Below the pieces are notes generated by a model that saw only the letters and a list, made by a program, of their open reading frames with translations, was not told the origin of the DNA and made no database searches. Below are positions 31,355 through 45,219 of a DNA stretch of 64,000 nucleotides, one piece after another. Position 1 is the stretch's first letter. Every line of letters begins with the position of its first letter. The stretch lies in assembly GCA_043228905.1 (NCBI GenBank), contig JBHGNT010000001.1, positions 7,564,001 through 7,628,000 of the forward strand, in the 5' to 3' direction. This DNA comes from Azolla caroliniana (Eukaryota; Polypodiophyta). A program made the position numbers and the translations under genes.

Positions 31355-33853
31355 TAACATACGATGTTTGTGTATTACCTCCTGAGTATCATTATATGTA
31401 TATGTATATTGGTTCTCTATGTCATATTGGGATCTTAAAGTGTCATATGATTTATACTTCTCTATGTAAGCTATAGTAGATCTTTGGTCCTATCTATGCA
31501 AGTTATATCTCTCTCATCATGAAAATAAATCAAAACATGGAGTGAGATGCAAAGTAGAAATTCCACATGGTCCCTCAAGATATGATTGCCTATCATGTAC
31601 ATCATGGATATTGAGCATGTAGTTCGCCTTCTGTATAGTGTCACAATAGTGTCAAGTAGCCTATATAGTCAAGATTAGAGTCTACATGTGCATGCAACAT
31701 CTTAGGTCTTGCAAATGTTTATTGATGTGGTATTTTGTTTAAAGTTTTCGTTGCATCCAATTGAATGACATAATATAGGGAGCCCACAAACAAATGTCAA
31801 CGATGATATCAACTATGCTTTTGCATGCATTTTCTTTCATGTTAATCATCAACTCTTTTCCATGTCACATGTACTTTTCAAGACCATTCAAGTTGTGATC
31901 TCTATACAATAGTTTATGCACATTTCTTCTTCATATTCAAGCAACACCATTTTCTTGTTTGTAGATTCTAAGAGAATATAACATATGTATGTTGTTGGAT
32001 AGAGTTTGATTGACCTGATCAAAAGCAACTATGAGCCCCTTGAAAGGCAATAAATGACCCCCAAGGTTTGAATTAAAATGCGTTAAAGAGATATAGCATA
32101 TGATCTTATATTCTTTTCTAATCGAGAAATGTCTATATCGTGGTTGAATTGAATGATTAATCAAATTTCGACACCCACTTGCATTAACCTTCTATATAAA
32201 TATGAAAGATTCCCCGGCAGACGAAAAGTGCAATGTAACATTGTTATATATCATGATACTAGCTTTACCTCATGTTTGATTAGAATATAATTAAGTGGTA
32301 TTGGCTATTATAGTTTGCTAAATTGTTAATACAAAGATTCACCTCAAGTTAATAAGTGATAAAAAATTTATTACAAATGAGATGTTTTCTTACTCACAAG
32401 TTTGTATGATAGTCTGGAAACCTTAAAACTCATTTGCAATATGTATTGGCAAAAAAGCATTACAAAAATAGAAATTTGTGACTCTTTTGTACCCACTTTA
32501 CGGCATCCGTTGAACACTTCTACAAAACCGTGGGAAATAATACATACAAGTACTACTTGAGATCCATAGTTTCGAAATAAGATGCTACATACGTTAAATA
32601 GATTATGTTGAATAAAGAAAGATCGTGATTCGCAGCCACATCAAATCATAACAATACAAAATAAAGAATTAGTTGGTCATACATTTCCAAATAAAACCTT
32701 TTCACAAAAGGATGTTCACATAAAGTCACAAGGTATAAACCACATCCTTATTAATTGAATTAAGGGGGTGACAATTACATTGCTTTACCACTAATCATGA
32801 AATGTACTTAACTTTGAAGGACAACATAACATTATTTTCTCTTTATGGATACAAACAATTTCATTAGGCACAACATTTTATTCTATGTGAATATGGCAAG
32901 TCATAATGGCTTAAAATCTTCGAATTTCCCAAGGAGTTCCCTCTTTTCTCTAATTATAGCTCACATGTAATTACTTTGGTTTGAGGGATAATTAGGACCA
33001 GTAGTGGGAAGTAAATGAATGAAAACTTACCAGTTATGAGATTAAATGTCTATAATCACTTTAGTGTTGGAAGAAATTAACAACAATTTTTTTGAAGGAA
33101 TGTGGCCAAATTTTATCCATGCAATCTTTCACCCCATAAATGTACTTATAATTCCTAGAAGGCATTAGAAGGGTATATTTTAGGAAACAAACTTAAGAAA
33201 TACTCCTCCGATTACGGGTAATGTCAATTCTACCCTTGATAGAGATCATACGTTTGTGTCTGAGACTCGAGAGGAAATTGATTGTGTCTGAGAGATCATA
33301 CGGGTATCCAACTTGGGGTTTGATGTATTAGGAAATTGATTGTGAGAACGATTTCCGAATAGCCCATGGTGTGAGATGTTCCTCATCCACATCTCCCTTT
33401 ATTAGGGAAGAGTGTATTGATAATCTTCTCTATACGTTCTCCGTCAATTTCAAGATCATGAACCCTTGGGTTTATTTGAGTATATTAGAATTGCCATTTC
33501 CTATACTTGGTATCTTCATTCCACTTGACAGTGACCACATTTATGAGACAATGATTCCATATCCTCCTTAAGAATGGCACGCATAAGGATTTTCGTGCTA
33601 GTGTCTTTTGTATTTTGTTGCTAGCATCTTAAGCTTGGCTAGATAATTGCCTCAACATCCTTTACTTTGGCATATAAGTTTGAGCTCTCGTAAGACCCTA
33701 TAAAGAGATAGATACATTATTGTACTCCAAGGTTGATATGACCTATATTAGGAAAAACATTTTGAGGGAGAGCTTAATATTCTAAGAGCCATCTAATAAT
33801 TTGCACAATCTCAAACTGATTTTATAATACTAAAATTATAACTATGTGCATAT

Positions 33854-33908
<55 letters not shown>
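33854..33908 (+). repeat. (GT)n(GA)n microsatellite
   Basis: About 18 bp of GT followed directly by about 35 bp of GA. Confidence 0.95.
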
Positions 33909-33912
<4 letters not shown>

Positions 33913-34910
33913 CAAGAATAGTTATGAATAAGGGAACCATAGGACTATCATTATCGGCCACACACTCCCATAACTTTATGGAGTGGTGGTTTGCATCTCT
34001 TTCGATTTCACTTGAGTTTCCATTGGCCTAGTTATGTATTGATAGACATTCGTATGTGTTTTTGGCATAGCTATAGCAGCCAATTTTTAATGCTAATTTT
34101 AATGGATTTAGAAGTAGGATAAGTGGGAAAACAATTTTTAGGATAAGGATTTTGGACACATGGCGATTTGGGAACCTAATGAGTTCAATTATATGAAGAG
34201 GTCTCACTACCCTTCAATGTGACAACACAAAGACACTAAAGATATTGTCATGGCAAGGCAAATGCCTTGTGTTTCAAATACATTGTTTGTCTAAAGGTGT
34301 AATGTGAAGGCTATATTTAGTGGTATATGTCCCTTCCTCTAGTTTGGAAAAGTATCCTTAATCCATTATTTTCGTTAATCTTTACATCAATTGCTTATTA
34401 TAACTTGGGGATCATAATATAGTTGGTGTTTATATTCTATCTCGTTAAAGGGAAAAAATCAATGCAAATAAGTGTTAAATAAAAGACGTGTAAGGGCATT
34501 TTATATCGAATGTGAATAAATTTCTGAGAATTTGAACACATTAAGCATTAGTTATTGCACCAGCGCATCGTGGACTTTGATCACATTGAATGTGGGATCC
34601 CCTCTCCCCCCCTTCCTTGCTTGTTCAACAAAGTTAATACCCTAAACATTGTTGAATCTAACAAATGTAGTTTTCATGCATCATCAGGTTCTCTCATTTT
34701 TTCATACTTATCAAGGTTTTCACAAAAGGAATTGAATTATTTCGCTCGAATGTCCTAATAGTACATACACCTTGTTGTCTTCTATAGGAAAGTTCCTTCT
34801 CTTGATATTGTCGTTTATTTCGTCTCTATCACAACTTGATTTGATAGGAATGCAATTATATTATGCTTGGCATTGATCATTCAAGTTCAACAACCAAGGT
34901 ATTGTCTTAT

Positions 34911-35196
34911 ACAATAGGGTGGGCTTTTAAAGCCAAGAAAATGTCAACAATATAGTAAGTGCATTAAACTATAAGCAAAGAAGTACAATTTTTAGTTTTT
35001 TGTTGATTTGTTGATTATGTTCAAAGAGAATTGTAACAATACATACATAAAATACAATAGGGTGGGCTTTTAAAGCCAAGAAAATGTCAACAATATAGTA
35101 AGTGCATTAAACTATAAGCAAAGAAGTACAATTTTTAGTTTTTTGTTGATTTGTTGATTATGTTCAAAGAGAATTGTAACAATACATACATAAAAT
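34911..35196 (+). repeat. Perfect 143-bp tandem duplication
   Basis: Unit one is 34911-35053 and unit two is 35054-35196. I see no difference between them. Each carries the short palindrome GGCTTTTAAAGCC near its start. Confidence 0.95.
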
Positions 35197-35759
35197 ATGT
35201 GACGAAGATTATAATGAAATACATGTTCTCGAAGGTCTTTCAAAGTGAAAACAAATCATATTCGGTGTGAAGGGGTTAAATGTAAGAATGTAATCTACTC
35301 ACAGCACAAAAGAATGGCATTTTGGCGCAATTATGTACTTCACGACAAATATTTTGGCTCTATGAAATGTATAAATAAAGAAGGGCATTATTTGTTTGCA
35401 AAAGCACAATGAATAGTTCAATGCCCTCCTACATCATATAAGCGGCTTTAGACATCTTAGGTTCGTCCCAATTATTGCTTGAAATTTAAATGATAGTAGT
35501 AAAGCTTCAACTCCTTACATTAAGTTTGGAGGTACAAATATAAGTATTGGTTTTGATTTTGTGCCCATTATAATGGTTTTAATTTGAGATCATGCACATG
35601 GTAGTAGTTTTCTCCTCCAAATAGATTTATAACCAATGACATTGATATTTTTATTTTTATTTTTATTTTTCCTCCATAAAAAAAAATCCTCCATTGATAT
35701 TAAAATTAAAGGAAACAATATACATATATTGTCTTGCATCTGTTCAAAACTAATACAAC

Positions 35760-37137
35760 ACCTCCTCAGCATATCCATAGTCTCTATAGCCTCTTTTGAG
35801 TGCATTCCATGTGATGATATTTGAAACCATAATTGTGGTAAATGTTTTCTGCACAGTTTCTACGTTTCAAGCATATCTCGAAGACCATTCAAAAAGACTT
35901 CTTGCTTGTCTTATGGCAGAGAGTTGTTAAGCTTCAATCATGCTTCTCAATAAGGGCACTTGTTTCTGTGACCTCCATGTTTTGCAAGGACATTTGAACA
36001 TGGAAGTTGTTCTTTTCTGTATATCTCCCATGTTGCCACATGCTTTCAACATACCAGAAAATGTCATCATATTAAACCCCTCCATTTGCAGATGCTCAAC
36101 AAAATTAAGAGTTTCTTCACAAAACCCAATTCCACATTACCTTGATATTGCATAAACTGAACATAATTCAATGATTCTTTATCTTGGCCGTTCTCTACAT
36201 ATCCTCTTGTGCTTTTGCAAGTAAGCAAAAAATATATGACAGTATCTGGGGCAATGCCATCATTTTGAATCTATTTAAAACGGTCCAACTTTGTGGCCTT
36301 GACCCTATTTAGCATACTCACCAATAAGTGTATTCCAAGAGACTATATCTCGAATAGGAAGCTCTTGAAGCACTTTCTGAGATTTTACAAACTCTCCACA
36401 TTTGACATACATATTCAATAAAGTATTTCCAAGCATAAAATCATTTTTTGGCAACCTTGACCTGAGAATCATATTATGCATTTGTTTACCCTTGTATAGA
36501 GCTCCTATGTTTCCACAAGCCTTTAAACCAATAAGTGGATTCCAAGAGACTATATCTCGAGCTCTTAAAGCACTTTTTGAGATTTACAAACTCTCCACAT
36601 TTGGCATACATATTCACTAAGGTATTTCCAAGCATAAAATCATTTTTCAGCAACCTTGAGTTGAGAATCATATTATGCATTTGTTTACCCTTGTATAGAG
36701 CTTCTATGTTTACACAAGCCTTCAAAATGCAAATGAATGAGATCACATCAGGAAAAAGACTCTTACTTGGCATACATTCAAAACACTTTAGTGCTTCAAG
36801 ATCTTGCCCTTGTTGGGTATGTCCTGAAATTAATGTAGACCACGAGACTACATCTTGGACAAGATGCCCTTTGAGCACTTTGTGAACCTTCCATTCTCCA
36901 ATTCCACAAGATGCATAGTCCAACCTCCAGAAAAAAGCCAGCAAAGGAGTTCGCAGAAAAAATCTCACATTTCACATACATATCCACAAGCACAGTGCCA
37001 AGCACAATATTCTTCTCTAACAAGTCCCTCCTTGTCTCAATCTCATCATGAATCTTGATGCCTTCAATTATTGCTCCAGTGTTGCCACATGCTTTCAGGA
37101 TGGAAATGAATGTTATTGCATTAGGAGAAATGACATT
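35760..37137 (-). pseudogene. PPR pseudogene (PLS class)
   Basis: The minus strand holds a series of PPR motifs in shifting frames. Near 37110-36960: SPNAITFISILKACG and NIVLGTVLVDMYVKCE. Then in frame 36486-36968: VVSWSTLISGHTQQG, FPDVISFICILKACV and LGNTLVNMYAKCGEFV. Further down at 36300-36400: RDIVSWNTLIGEYAK. At about 36050 comes FSGMLKACGNMGD, and at about 35800 NIITWNALKRGYRDYG. Several stops and frameshifts break it. A segment of about 200 bp within it is duplicated in tandem (36321-36724). It resembles the two intact PPR genes further right and is probably a dead paralogue. Confidence 0.85.
36321..36724 (-). repeat. Tandem duplication (207/199 bp) inside the PPR pseudogene
   Basis: CCAATAAGTG begins unit one at 36321 and unit two at 36528. 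The units match closely, except that unit two lacks about 8 bases after ATATCTCGA. Each unit encodes one L/S motif pair. Confidence 0.9.
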
Positions 37138-37631
37138 GACATTTTTTTGAATGACATTGCTGAAACAAAGCGTTGATTTTAACTATAAAGACTAAGCTAC
37201 AAACATAATCAATACTAAACAAGTACCCTAATTGACTAGCTCTTATTCCAATCATATTCTAAATTGACTAAACGGGCAATATGGTTTGTGTTAGAAAGCA
37301 TATGGACATCCAAGGAGTTAGTTTTCTAGCATCAACATAGAATTGATATTGAGTTTAACATATCAACAACCATCATGTAGCAATAGTATGTTCAATTTGG
37401 TATACTAAAAGTTACACTTCACATTGACAAATAATTGGAAGACAATCTTGAGCACTTTTTTATTATTGAGGAGCACTTGAAGTATGATTCGAATGAGCCT
37501 AAAATATTCCTGATTGTGCTAGCATTTGGTTGTGTTTGTCCCATGATGTATGATTATCTAACAAAAAGAAGCCATTCTTTAGAAATGACCAAATTTCCCT
37601 TATATGGATTGCAAGTTTTTGTTTTTAGAAA

Positions 37632-37757
37632 GCATATCCTTCCATTAGTTTTAAAAAGTATATCAGCCACAAAATACAAAATGATGGAAAGGAAGTGATT
37701 ATTTTTCCCCAACCTGTCTTGCGTAAGACAATGGCTACTAGCTAACCATGAATCCTT
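37632..37757 (-). mobile_element. Retroelement 3' tail, minus strand
   Basis: The reverse complement matches 17683-17813 along about 125 bp (AAGACAGG-TGGG, CTTCCTTTCCATC, TTTTGTATTTTGT, TTTTTAAAACTAATGGAAGG). It lies 500 bp upstream of the PPR pseudogene. Confidence 0.7.
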
Positions 37758-38880
37758 CGTTTGATAAACTTGATTGAGCACTTCCTCAATAGTTGAAGCA
37801 TGCCATGAATTTGCATATGCTCAAAGCAAATCAATCTTCCTCATCATGTTCATATTCAACATATCTAGCTACCACCTTTGGGTCATCTAATCCTTGACAA
37901 ACTGTACGTGCATCCAATATACCACCACATTTACAATGACCAAGCATCCTCTATTTTCAATATTCAACGTAAAACTCAAGCAAAGAATTATGGTATAGAG
38001 GTAATTATGGATTGCAAGTTTTAAATACCCACAACAGAGGAATTCTTCACCATCACATGGGAATTGTCTACTAGGCACAAAGGAATGTCCCTAGCTTGCT
38101 AGTTGTGCAAATGTCCTATATATGATGAGTCACATTTTCAAAAGAAAAGAGGATCACTTTCAAGGTTTCTAAACACCCATTTTGATATTCTTGTTCCAGT
38201 TGAGAACTAATAAGTGTCCATGTCAATATCAAGTCACTCTTAAGTGTTACTGTGAATTCATTATGTGACTGAATCCTCTCATAGACTTTTGCTAGTGAAT
38301 TAGAATAACACAATTCTTCATAGACATGCTAGTCTTTACAAGAAAAATGCAAGTGAAATTAAGTATAGAGATTGACATACCACAAGAATGTTTCTATAAC
38401 TCCATTGACTTGATCTTCACAATGTTTATAACTTGAGAACATTTTGCATGGTAATTCTAAAACCTATCTAGGTTAATATTTATGCTTTGTTCTACAAATC
38501 AAGCTTGCATGATAGGGAATGACATCTAGTATTATATTCTATATTGTCACATTCAAAGTTTTTGTATGATATTATCACAACAATATTTCATCATTGTGAA
38601 TACAAATAGATGTGTTATAATGTGCTTACAAGGAAGAGGTTTTATGGTTACCCACCAATGAGGTTGGGTCAAGGGTGCCTTATAGTATCCAAAAACATGA
38701 AACTACCTAAAATAGTGATACTCTTCAGGTAGTTACATGAAAAATGTCACGAATGCCGATTGAGATTCCTGTTGACAGTATTCCTTCACACCTTGGCTTC
38801 ACAAGCAACTTTGTGCTAACATACCATATGCGAAAGATTGCTAATAGGAAATTTTGTGTTTTCTATCTTTCTTTCTTTTT

Positions 38881-39200
38881 AAAAAAAAAAACTACTTCCA
38901 TTAGTTAAGCAATGTACAAAGGATAATTTACAACTCATATCTTACACGACATCTTGCATGTCAAAGGAAAACAATGTGTAGATGAAACACCAAAAAAAAA
39001 AACTCCAAAGCATCACATCATTCGATGTGTATAGCATTACTCGGACGCATATTCTCCACGTGAGCCTCATACAAAATAGAATTCAGCATAGATGTCTTCC
39101 ATTCACTCCTCATGGCAGCACCCATCTACATGTTTGGTACACTTGGAGGGAACAGCCACCGTGGTGGTTGATAATTCCACTTCACTTTACCATCTATTAT
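38881..39200 (-). mobile_element. LINE 3' end, minus strand (body uncertain)
   Basis: On the minus strand TTAACTAATGGAAGTAG is followed by a T-run and then an A-rich run at 38890-38860, the same 3' signature as the LINEs at 22911 and 31354. The body above 38900 is too degraded to read confidently, though a weak resemblance to the ORF2 tail exists around 39080-39130. Confidence 0.5.
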
Positions 39201-42200
39201 CTTTTTATACATCATCCATGTTTTAAGCAAGAGATGCTTGTTTTAGTTACTTCATAGTTTCTTAATGTACATTATTTTTCCCAAATATTTAATCTCTTTC
39301 TACTATGCTTCTACTATGTATTTGGAACTCAAACATGATATGCATTCTTTCTATTGAAAACATCATGGACCAAATTTCTCTTATTCCATAACGAATGCGA
39401 AAAACTTCATAGGATCATTATCATTTCACATTTTATTACCCTACACGACATGCATAGTACAACGTTGTGAGAGCGATATGTACAAATAATTTTATGGACA
39501 TTAGGAGTACCAAGAGGCAAAGAGAAAAAAATACCTTACCGAAATCAAAACAAAAATTGCTAATCGTATACATTGTAGTCATATGTACTACTTGGAAGCA
39601 TTTATTCTTCCATAACTACTCATCCATCTATAAATTTGCCTTAAAAACATTGTATAGATAAACATGCCATTGAATATCTCAAAGATAGATAGGTTCAATA
39701 TTGTCTTAAAGGCAAAATATGGCCAAATAGATCAATATTCTTGAAGAGAAGAAGTATATCAACGTCTCTAAAGAGGCCAAATTGATCAATGAGGCCAAAA
39801 GATAAGACATCTTGTGGAGTTGTCGTAATGTCGGTGTGTGCAAAAGTGAATAATTTCTTAAGCATGACCGAATTACAATTACTCCACTCCCAAAGTACTT
39901 GTTTAATAGTGAGAGAGACGTTCGTACAATCGAGAGAGAGGGGTCCACTCCACAATGTGAACTCAACCTTTAAATGGCTCTTTAAGGGAGGAGATAGAAA
40001 TATAGAACGATGGAGGAAGGTGGGGGGGGGGGGGCAAGAAGTTGCAAGTTGGCCATTTTACTTATTATTAGGAGTAAATGTACACAAAAAAGAATATGAG
40101 TGCAAGCTTCTTTTTGGTAATTTATGTTGTGAATCAAGTGGATGTTTATGTAATGTGAAATTAATTATATTGGAGACTAATAATAAGAAATGAAGAAGTG
40201 CATGCTTATTTGACCATGTAAGCTCACCATCATATCTCTTCAAACGTTCTACTTATAAAAGCTTCCAAGTTGTTTCCATTATTTTACAAACGAATGACAA
40301 TCGAAAAACATCTTCAATACATGGGGCAATTCACTAGGTTTGAGATTTCAAAACCATGCCCCTACTACTTTTGCTTCATGCACTAAACATGTATGACAAA
40401 CATACAGCTAATTGAAAAACCATTGAAGAATGATCCAACTAATACACGAGCTATGAAGAAAATCCATATCGAGCATTATGCTCCACTTGTATATACTAAA
40501 TGTATCCTAGGCATACCTACATATTCCCACACATATAGTGAAACGCGGTCAATGCCACCTTGAGGTCATCTCTAACAACATTGGGACCAACTTACAAGTC
40601 AATCATGTCACATGAACTTCTTTGTATCATGATGAATAGCAGACTCTTGTGGTCCATCTCGAGCAACCAAGATGATCCCATCTTCTTCCCTAACTTCCTT
40701 TGAACTCAATGCAATGTTGAGGAATTTGGAAAGTCCCTTTGACATACGTATCTTCGTAGAGAAGGCTCAAAGCTCATTGGCTAAAAATAGTGGCACTTTG
40801 CTTTGACCATACGACGATGTGATCAACACTATATAACCTCAAGTACAACTTTATAGGTAGGCTTATTGTTTGTTACACAAGTTCACAGTTAGTATGCATT
40901 ACATTAAAATTATAAAGTGTGTAATACAAGAGGATGACTCTCCATTATTCTATATGGCCTTCACAATCTACCTCCAATGACTTTCTTCAAAGTGATTTGG
41001 GTGTGGTAAAACCTATGGTATTTAGAAAGCCTCTTTGGATGAACTTGCATTAGCAAACTCATTGTGTCAGATTTGATATGTAACACCTGTAAAGATATTT
41101 CCTCATTTGTTCTTGGTTATACCCACCCATGATTATTTTAGAATATAAATTAAATTCTCCATAAAGCTATAGGCGAAGGTCATTTTCCATGCTAGTACCA
41201 AAAAGTAACATTAATTAATTAGGTGCCACATAATGTGATAATATGAAAGGGAGGGCCTAAATAAAATCGGTTGATATTGAATATTAACCATGAATAACAA
41301 CTATAAAAAGGGATATGCAACTCCCATGTAACATGAAAAATGTCTCGTCAATGAACTTGTTCCAATAGGATTTCTCATTCTCGTGAAAGTGTTCACCAAT
41401 GCTTATGCACTTCACGGTCCATTAAAAGAATACAATCAATGAACATTTATTGTAAATCTACCTCCTCCTTATGAAAAAATATTGCATTGACTTTCTAGTT
41501 CATGTCGAGGAGGCAATTTCAAGGCATTTACCATTGATCATCACCTGCTTAGATTTTGAGGATCAATTCAAAGTTAAGAGTTAATTGTGCTACAAAAGAA
41601 CACCATTCCAAAAAGTATTTGTGCTATTACCTTAATTTACCAAACATACTCAAGTTTGTATAATTGAGTTCGGGTCAATATGTCGTTAAAAAGGGGGTGG
41701 TAAACATAGTCAAACGAAACCACAATTGTACACTTTAAAGTTGAAGTTGATATTCTCTTAATCAAGGCGTAACGATGACACATAAAATTTGAAGTGTGCC
41801 ATATTTCGCTGCATTCCACAATAAACTAAAGAGTTAGAAAGGGAATATGTATTGTCAAAAGTATTATGATTAACTTGTGTGTTGCAATTGGATTGATAAG
41901 ATGGGGTAAAGAGATGTACATATTCGATTAAAGTCTTATGAATGTTTTAATCTCTGTGTCAAATAAACATTGTATCTATCCCAAACTTCTATGGAGGTTA
42001 TAATGAGTTTTTCCAATATTCAGCTGAGAAATATAGAAAGCGATTTTGAGCTTAAAGTGGGATTCATGCTTTGTTTGACAAACTACGTACCTTTCCCAAA
42101 TTGCGACCAGATGTGCTTGGAGAGTGAAGTCTTGGTCTATGCATATTGAAAATAATTAAAACCTACTAGAAATCTCAAATCGAAATTTAAAAACATTGCA

Positions 42201-45200
42201 AAAAATAAAATTCTTCGAAAACTTGGGTGTGCAAAATAATCCTATGGTTCTTAGGTCTAGATGACGATATTTTGAGAAGACTTACTTTTCCATTTGTTTG
42301 GGCATCTAAGAAAGCAACAAGTTTTCTTTTAAAAGAACTGATATTAACCTCCAAACTCTTTTTCACTTTGACTCTCTTCACAAACGAGAGGCATGAACGT
42401 AAGTGGTGAAGCACATGTAGAGATTGGATCATTACTATAAAAAGGAAAGGGAGAATTATGAAAAGAGGAAGGAAGGTCACATCCCTTTAATTCATACCGT
42501 AAGGGATTCCAAGAACTTATGATAGTTACTCATCTTTAATACCGATTTTGTTTCCTTGCGAAACATTTACATGTCATACAACACGTGATGAATGAATGAA
42601 GAGTGCTCACTTGGATATAACTTCTTCCATTTTTAAGATTGATTCAATGTCTTTACCAGAGTAAATAAAGGGAACTACATGTTATCATAAAAGATGTAAA
42701 TGAACTCAAGAGTCATGTAGCCAACAAACGTATTCTAGAGAGGGACTAAATTGTTTTTCTACTGCTTGATGTCACTTCTTTAAATTTAGAGGGACTAAAT
42801 TGAGAGAGAGGAAAATGTCAAAACATACTTCTTTAAACCAATTTCTGGACAAGGAGCTAACCATTATTAAAGGATATCACTTTGAATTGAGGAAAGGGAT
42901 GAGTAATTGCATAAATTCCAATCTTGATAATGTCAACACATCGTGGTTGTGTAGTGTAATCAACTTCAGACAACTACCATTAAGAGACGCAACAACTTTG
43001 ACTCAAATCTATGCCATAATTCACTTAACCACATTTCATTTTTCGATGGAACGTTTTTTTTTGTATTGGATGAAATAACAAGAAAACACGTTTTTCGTTT
43101 TTGTATTTGATGAAAGATACTTCTTTGCATTTTTGTAACAAGGAAGGTTTCACCAAGTGTTCCGACTTAGAATCAATAAGACAACCTCCATGTCATCTTC
43201 AAAGACGACTGAAATGTGTGGAGTCATAAGGAAGGATTCGTGAACACCCTATGGCGGTGGTGGGGCCGATTGTTTTTATTTTTCCTCCTTTGAATGTGTT
43301 AACAATACAATTAAATTTGTTCATGTATTCATCGTGTAGGCTTGTAAGCGAAAACACTTTTTGGCCATTAAAAATCACATAAAAAATAACGTCATGTCTT
43401 CTTGTTGCAAAAGCAAGCTCATGTGTGTAAAAATCATGGAAAGTAAAAGATTCACATTTTCTTTGCCAAAAATATAGGACTCTTTTAGCCAATGATATGC
43501 CATCATACATGCTCCAACTATATGCACACTATATAAAAGGTCACCATGCTCGATATTTAAGAGAGGCAATCCAATGACAATCAAGGAGCGATTACCTGTA
43601 GCCAATCAAAATCCACTAAACAAGTTATTGATAAATGATGAAAACATGCAACATATCATAATATATGCCTTGCCCTACATTTTTTTAAAGGATACCCGAG
43701 TACAAAGCATGAAGGAAAAGAAAATGTATAGTTTTTAAGCAAAAGATGCAATAATGGAGGTGCGCAAAAGGGCAAGTTGATACTCTAGATATATACATAT
43801 CTAACTACCAAGTACTTTAGGGTCATAGGCATGAAGAGAACATGGAACTATTAAATAACACTTGAAATATAATGATTTAGTATTTATAAGATAGATCCAC
43901 CTTTTTGCATGGTATAGAATCTAGATTATAATATGTGGTTTCCTTAGTATATTTGGAATGCCCCAATTGCAATATGTGATAATGTACACTTTGATGTTTT
44001 AAAGCAACGATACTAAGAGGCGAGTCAGATGTGTGTTAAATTTCGAAATTTTTTCAAATAATGTAGATAAGAACAAAAGTTTTGCGAAGTTTTTTGTCCT
44101 TAAACGATCTCTGCGTCATTGGAAAATGAGAGCACCAAGTTGCAAAGCACGAGGCCATAATGTCAACAAGCATATGAGACCTCCTTTGCAACAAATAAAC
44201 TGGAGTGTAGTTGTATAATGTTATGTCGACCATCAGAAGAGACTTTTGAATGGGTCCAAACCACTGCATATTACTTACTGCACTTGTGACCCTCCGAAAG
44301 TCATGGTAGAATTTTAGCATTAATTATATTTATGGGCAGATGTACACACTAGGTCATTATAAGTACACGATTTGTTGGTCCCATCACTATTTCTAGATTT
44401 TACAAACGATCGATGCAATCACAACAAATTAATTCATACACAAGTTGCGATTGTCATCTTATTAGTTATTGTAAAAGGTGAAGGGGAAAGAAATAGATAA
44501 CAAGGAGAAGGAAGGAAGGCATGTGGAAATTTCCAAACGATTGCTTTCTATCAGGGGCATTCAATTGGGAGCATGTACCATGTTACCAAAGGCACTTACT
44601 CGATCAAGCGCCTCGCGCTTCGAGTCCATGCATTGATAGGGAATGATAAATAAATGCGAGGAATTCGAGGTACCGGAAATCAAGGGAACAACATGTTCTA
44701 TTGGGGGGGGGGATGGGGGAGAGAATTTTTGTGATGAGATTATACAACGTGTGTGTGTGTTTCGCTGACAAGCGCCGGATAAATGTAGGGAGTTGGCATC
44801 CTAGTGTGCAAAAGAGGAAAGGGTAAATAGAGAGAGTCCGGATGGATGTAGTTCTATTGGTAAGGCTGCCCAATGGAGGCACGAGGGTTATGGGTTCAAC
44901 AACCCTTACAATCTAGGAGTGACATCTAGTAAATTAAGAGATAGATATCTATGGCGTAACAGAGAGGTGATCGAATAATCGGGGTAACATAGTACACACT
45001 AATACTCTGCTTGCTTGCAGAGCAACAAAAAAAAACAATCAAGAGGAGGAAGTAATGTGTGTTTGCCATTTGGATTGGTTTGAGGAGGAAGCAATTGTAT
45101 TTATTTTTGGTTTTGTTTTGGGGGGGGGGGGGTTTGCCATGAGTCTTGATTTGCTTTGCTTTGCTTGGAATTTGGAAAGACGTCAAAGATCTAAAAAACA
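39201..45200. other. Intergenic, AT-rich; no gene recognised
   Basis: No convincing gene. Visible items are homopolymer G runs at 40021-40034, 44705-44712 and 45120-45132, and a tRNA-like segment at 44843-44908. The open frames here have no family motif and biased low-complexity composition. Confidence 0.65.
44843..44908 (+). other. tRNA-like segment
   Basis: TAGTTCTATTGGTAAGGC resembles an A box, and GGTTATGGGTTCAACAACC, about 40 bp later, contains a B-box-like core with a small stem. It does not fold as a standard tRNA. It may be a SINE head, comparable to 25930-25992. Confidence 0.35.
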
Positions 45201-45219
45201 AAGAAAAATACCCAAAAAG

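Larger units (their letters stand above)
31355..35750. other. Intergenic, AT-rich; no gene recognised
   Basis: No frame longer than about 75 codons with any recognisable motif. A (GT)n(GA)n microsatellite occurs at 33854-33908 and a perfect 143-bp tandem duplication at 34911-35196. Nothing else stands out. Confidence 0.7.

Noticed and set aside
39789-40193. A 134-codon plus-strand open frame
   Set aside because: It has no recognisable motif, crosses a poly-G run, and sits in AT-rich DNA without other coding signs.
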